This document shows positions 18,213 to 18,902 of a DNA stretch of 18,902 nucleotides, one piece after another; the first letter of the stretch is position 1, and each line of letters begins with the position of its first letter. The notes under the pieces are model-generated. The model was not told where the DNA came from, did no database searches, and saw nothing but the letters and a program-made list of their open reading frames with translations. This DNA is from Hymenopellis radicata (lineage: Eukaryota > Basidiomycota > Agaricomycetes > Agaricales > Physalacriaceae), in NCBI GenBank assembly GCA_015501595.1, contig JADNRX010000880.1:1-18902 (forward strand), written 5' to 3'. Made by a program: the position numbers and the translations under genes.

Positions 18213-18902
18213 GTTCGCAGCGTGTGTACCATGTGGATTCCTTCCAGGGCAAAGCAATGGAAGATGGATTATGATATGATCAAAGCGTTTTACCTCCACG
18301 CCACGGTCAAACTAAAGACCGAGGGTTACCATGAACCAGAGGCATTGCGAACGGGTGGAGTGCACTCGCAGCACTGTACGTTGACACAGGTGGCAAACTG
18401 GCGGCACCTCGATCGACTGCCAGAAAAACCGGGTGACTGAGGAAGGAAAAAACTATGGGAGTGGGAGGAAGAAGCGCGATGAGCTCTGATCTGATCCGAG
18501 TCTGCCAGTAGAGTCGTCTAAACTAAGTAGGACCTGCCTCGGCCTCGAGGCTCCAAAATTTAAATCTGCCTCGGTCCAAAAGTAGCACGGTCGGCATGTG
18601 ACCAATTTTCCACAGGCGTCCCCTGAATATTCCTGAATGGCGAGAGATGAGTGTCTTAGTCTCCAACGGACCCAAATACTCAATTCTCGAATAACAAGCA
18701 TTCTCGAGCACTCAATATTGATGCTGATGATCCCCATGTGTGCTGTCATTCGCAACTCTCCAGGATGCGATGAACACAATAACTCTTCGGCCACATCGAC
18801 ATTTTCGGTTAGCTCCAGCGACCTATCTTTTCTTCAATTATGCTATCCCCTAGTGTTCCGAGACATATCGCGGGGGGCATGGAAAAGACAGCGAGCATAT
18901 AT
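18213..18902. other. Upstream region of the MFS gene, no gene recognised
   Basis: Frames up to 148 codons (+, 17994-18440, mostly over the MFS 5' end) and 113 codons (-, 18794-18453) are open, but show no recognisable motif and no splice pattern I trust. A short inverted repeat, CCTCGGCCTCGAGG, lies at about 18537-18550. The window ends before another gene can be identified. Confidence 0.35.

Noticed and set aside
1..18902. tRNA, rRNA, CRISPR, or prokaryotic-style operon
   Set aside because: No cloverleaf with both promoter boxes, no rRNA-like stretch and no regular short spaced repeats were seen on either strand.

Overview
The window looks like nuclear DNA of a filamentous basidiomycete, probably an agaricomycete. 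Genes are cut by many 45-60 nt introns with GTRNGY-type donors and AG acceptors. The proteins are fungal: ORC2, a DHA2-type MFS transporter, TmpA-like membrane flavoproteins and a zinc-knuckle protein of a kind familiar from basidiomycete genomes. There is no rRNA, tRNA, CRISPR array or prokaryotic operon structure. All gene structures were worked out by hand from frames and splice signals; no search was run.

Layout. 1-78: possible 3' end of a + strand gene. 79-1319: no recognisable gene. 1320-3494 (-): spliced Gag-like gene with a CCHC zinc knuckle and no reverse transcriptase beside it. 3495-4225: no convincing gene, but a good TATA box at its right end. 4226-5429 (+): decayed gene of unknown function (copy 1). 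5674-7414 (-): tmpA-like gene copy A, damaged. 7503-8460: spacer. 8461-9211 (+): second remnant of the unknown gene. 9387-11163 (-): intact tmpA-like copy B. 11310-12510: about 1.2 kb present only behind copy B. 12510-13130: spacer matching the one behind copy A. 13135-13260 (+): third remnant of the unknown gene. 13594-14103 (-): small homeodomain gene. 14146-15384 (+): ORC2. 15265-16060: degenerate duplication of the ORC2/MFS 3' ends. 15898-18146 (-): 11-exon MFS transporter with one apparent frameshift. 18213-18902: nothing recognised.

The centre (about 4.2-13.3 kb) is a tandem segmental duplication. Its unit is a remnant of the unknown + strand gene, a convergent tmpA-like gene, and the upstream spacer. 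Unit 1 carries the damaged oxidoreductase, unit 2 the intact one, and unit 3 survives only as a remnant of the unknown gene. The two oxidoreductase copies share all five intron positions, the phases and a TATA box about 90 bp upstream of the start. Copy A has three single-base deletions whose sum restores the frame but scrambles about 42 residues, including the nucleotide-binding ATGSGIGP motif.

The right half holds single-copy genes. ORC2 and the homeodomain gene are head to head with almost no space between their starts. ORC2 and the MFS gene are convergent, and a second small duplication lies between them. I see no new multi-gene system. The most interesting content is recent duplication with one copy decaying, the compact homeodomain/ORC2 pair, and several genes whose reading frames only make sense after splicing or after allowing a single-base lesion.
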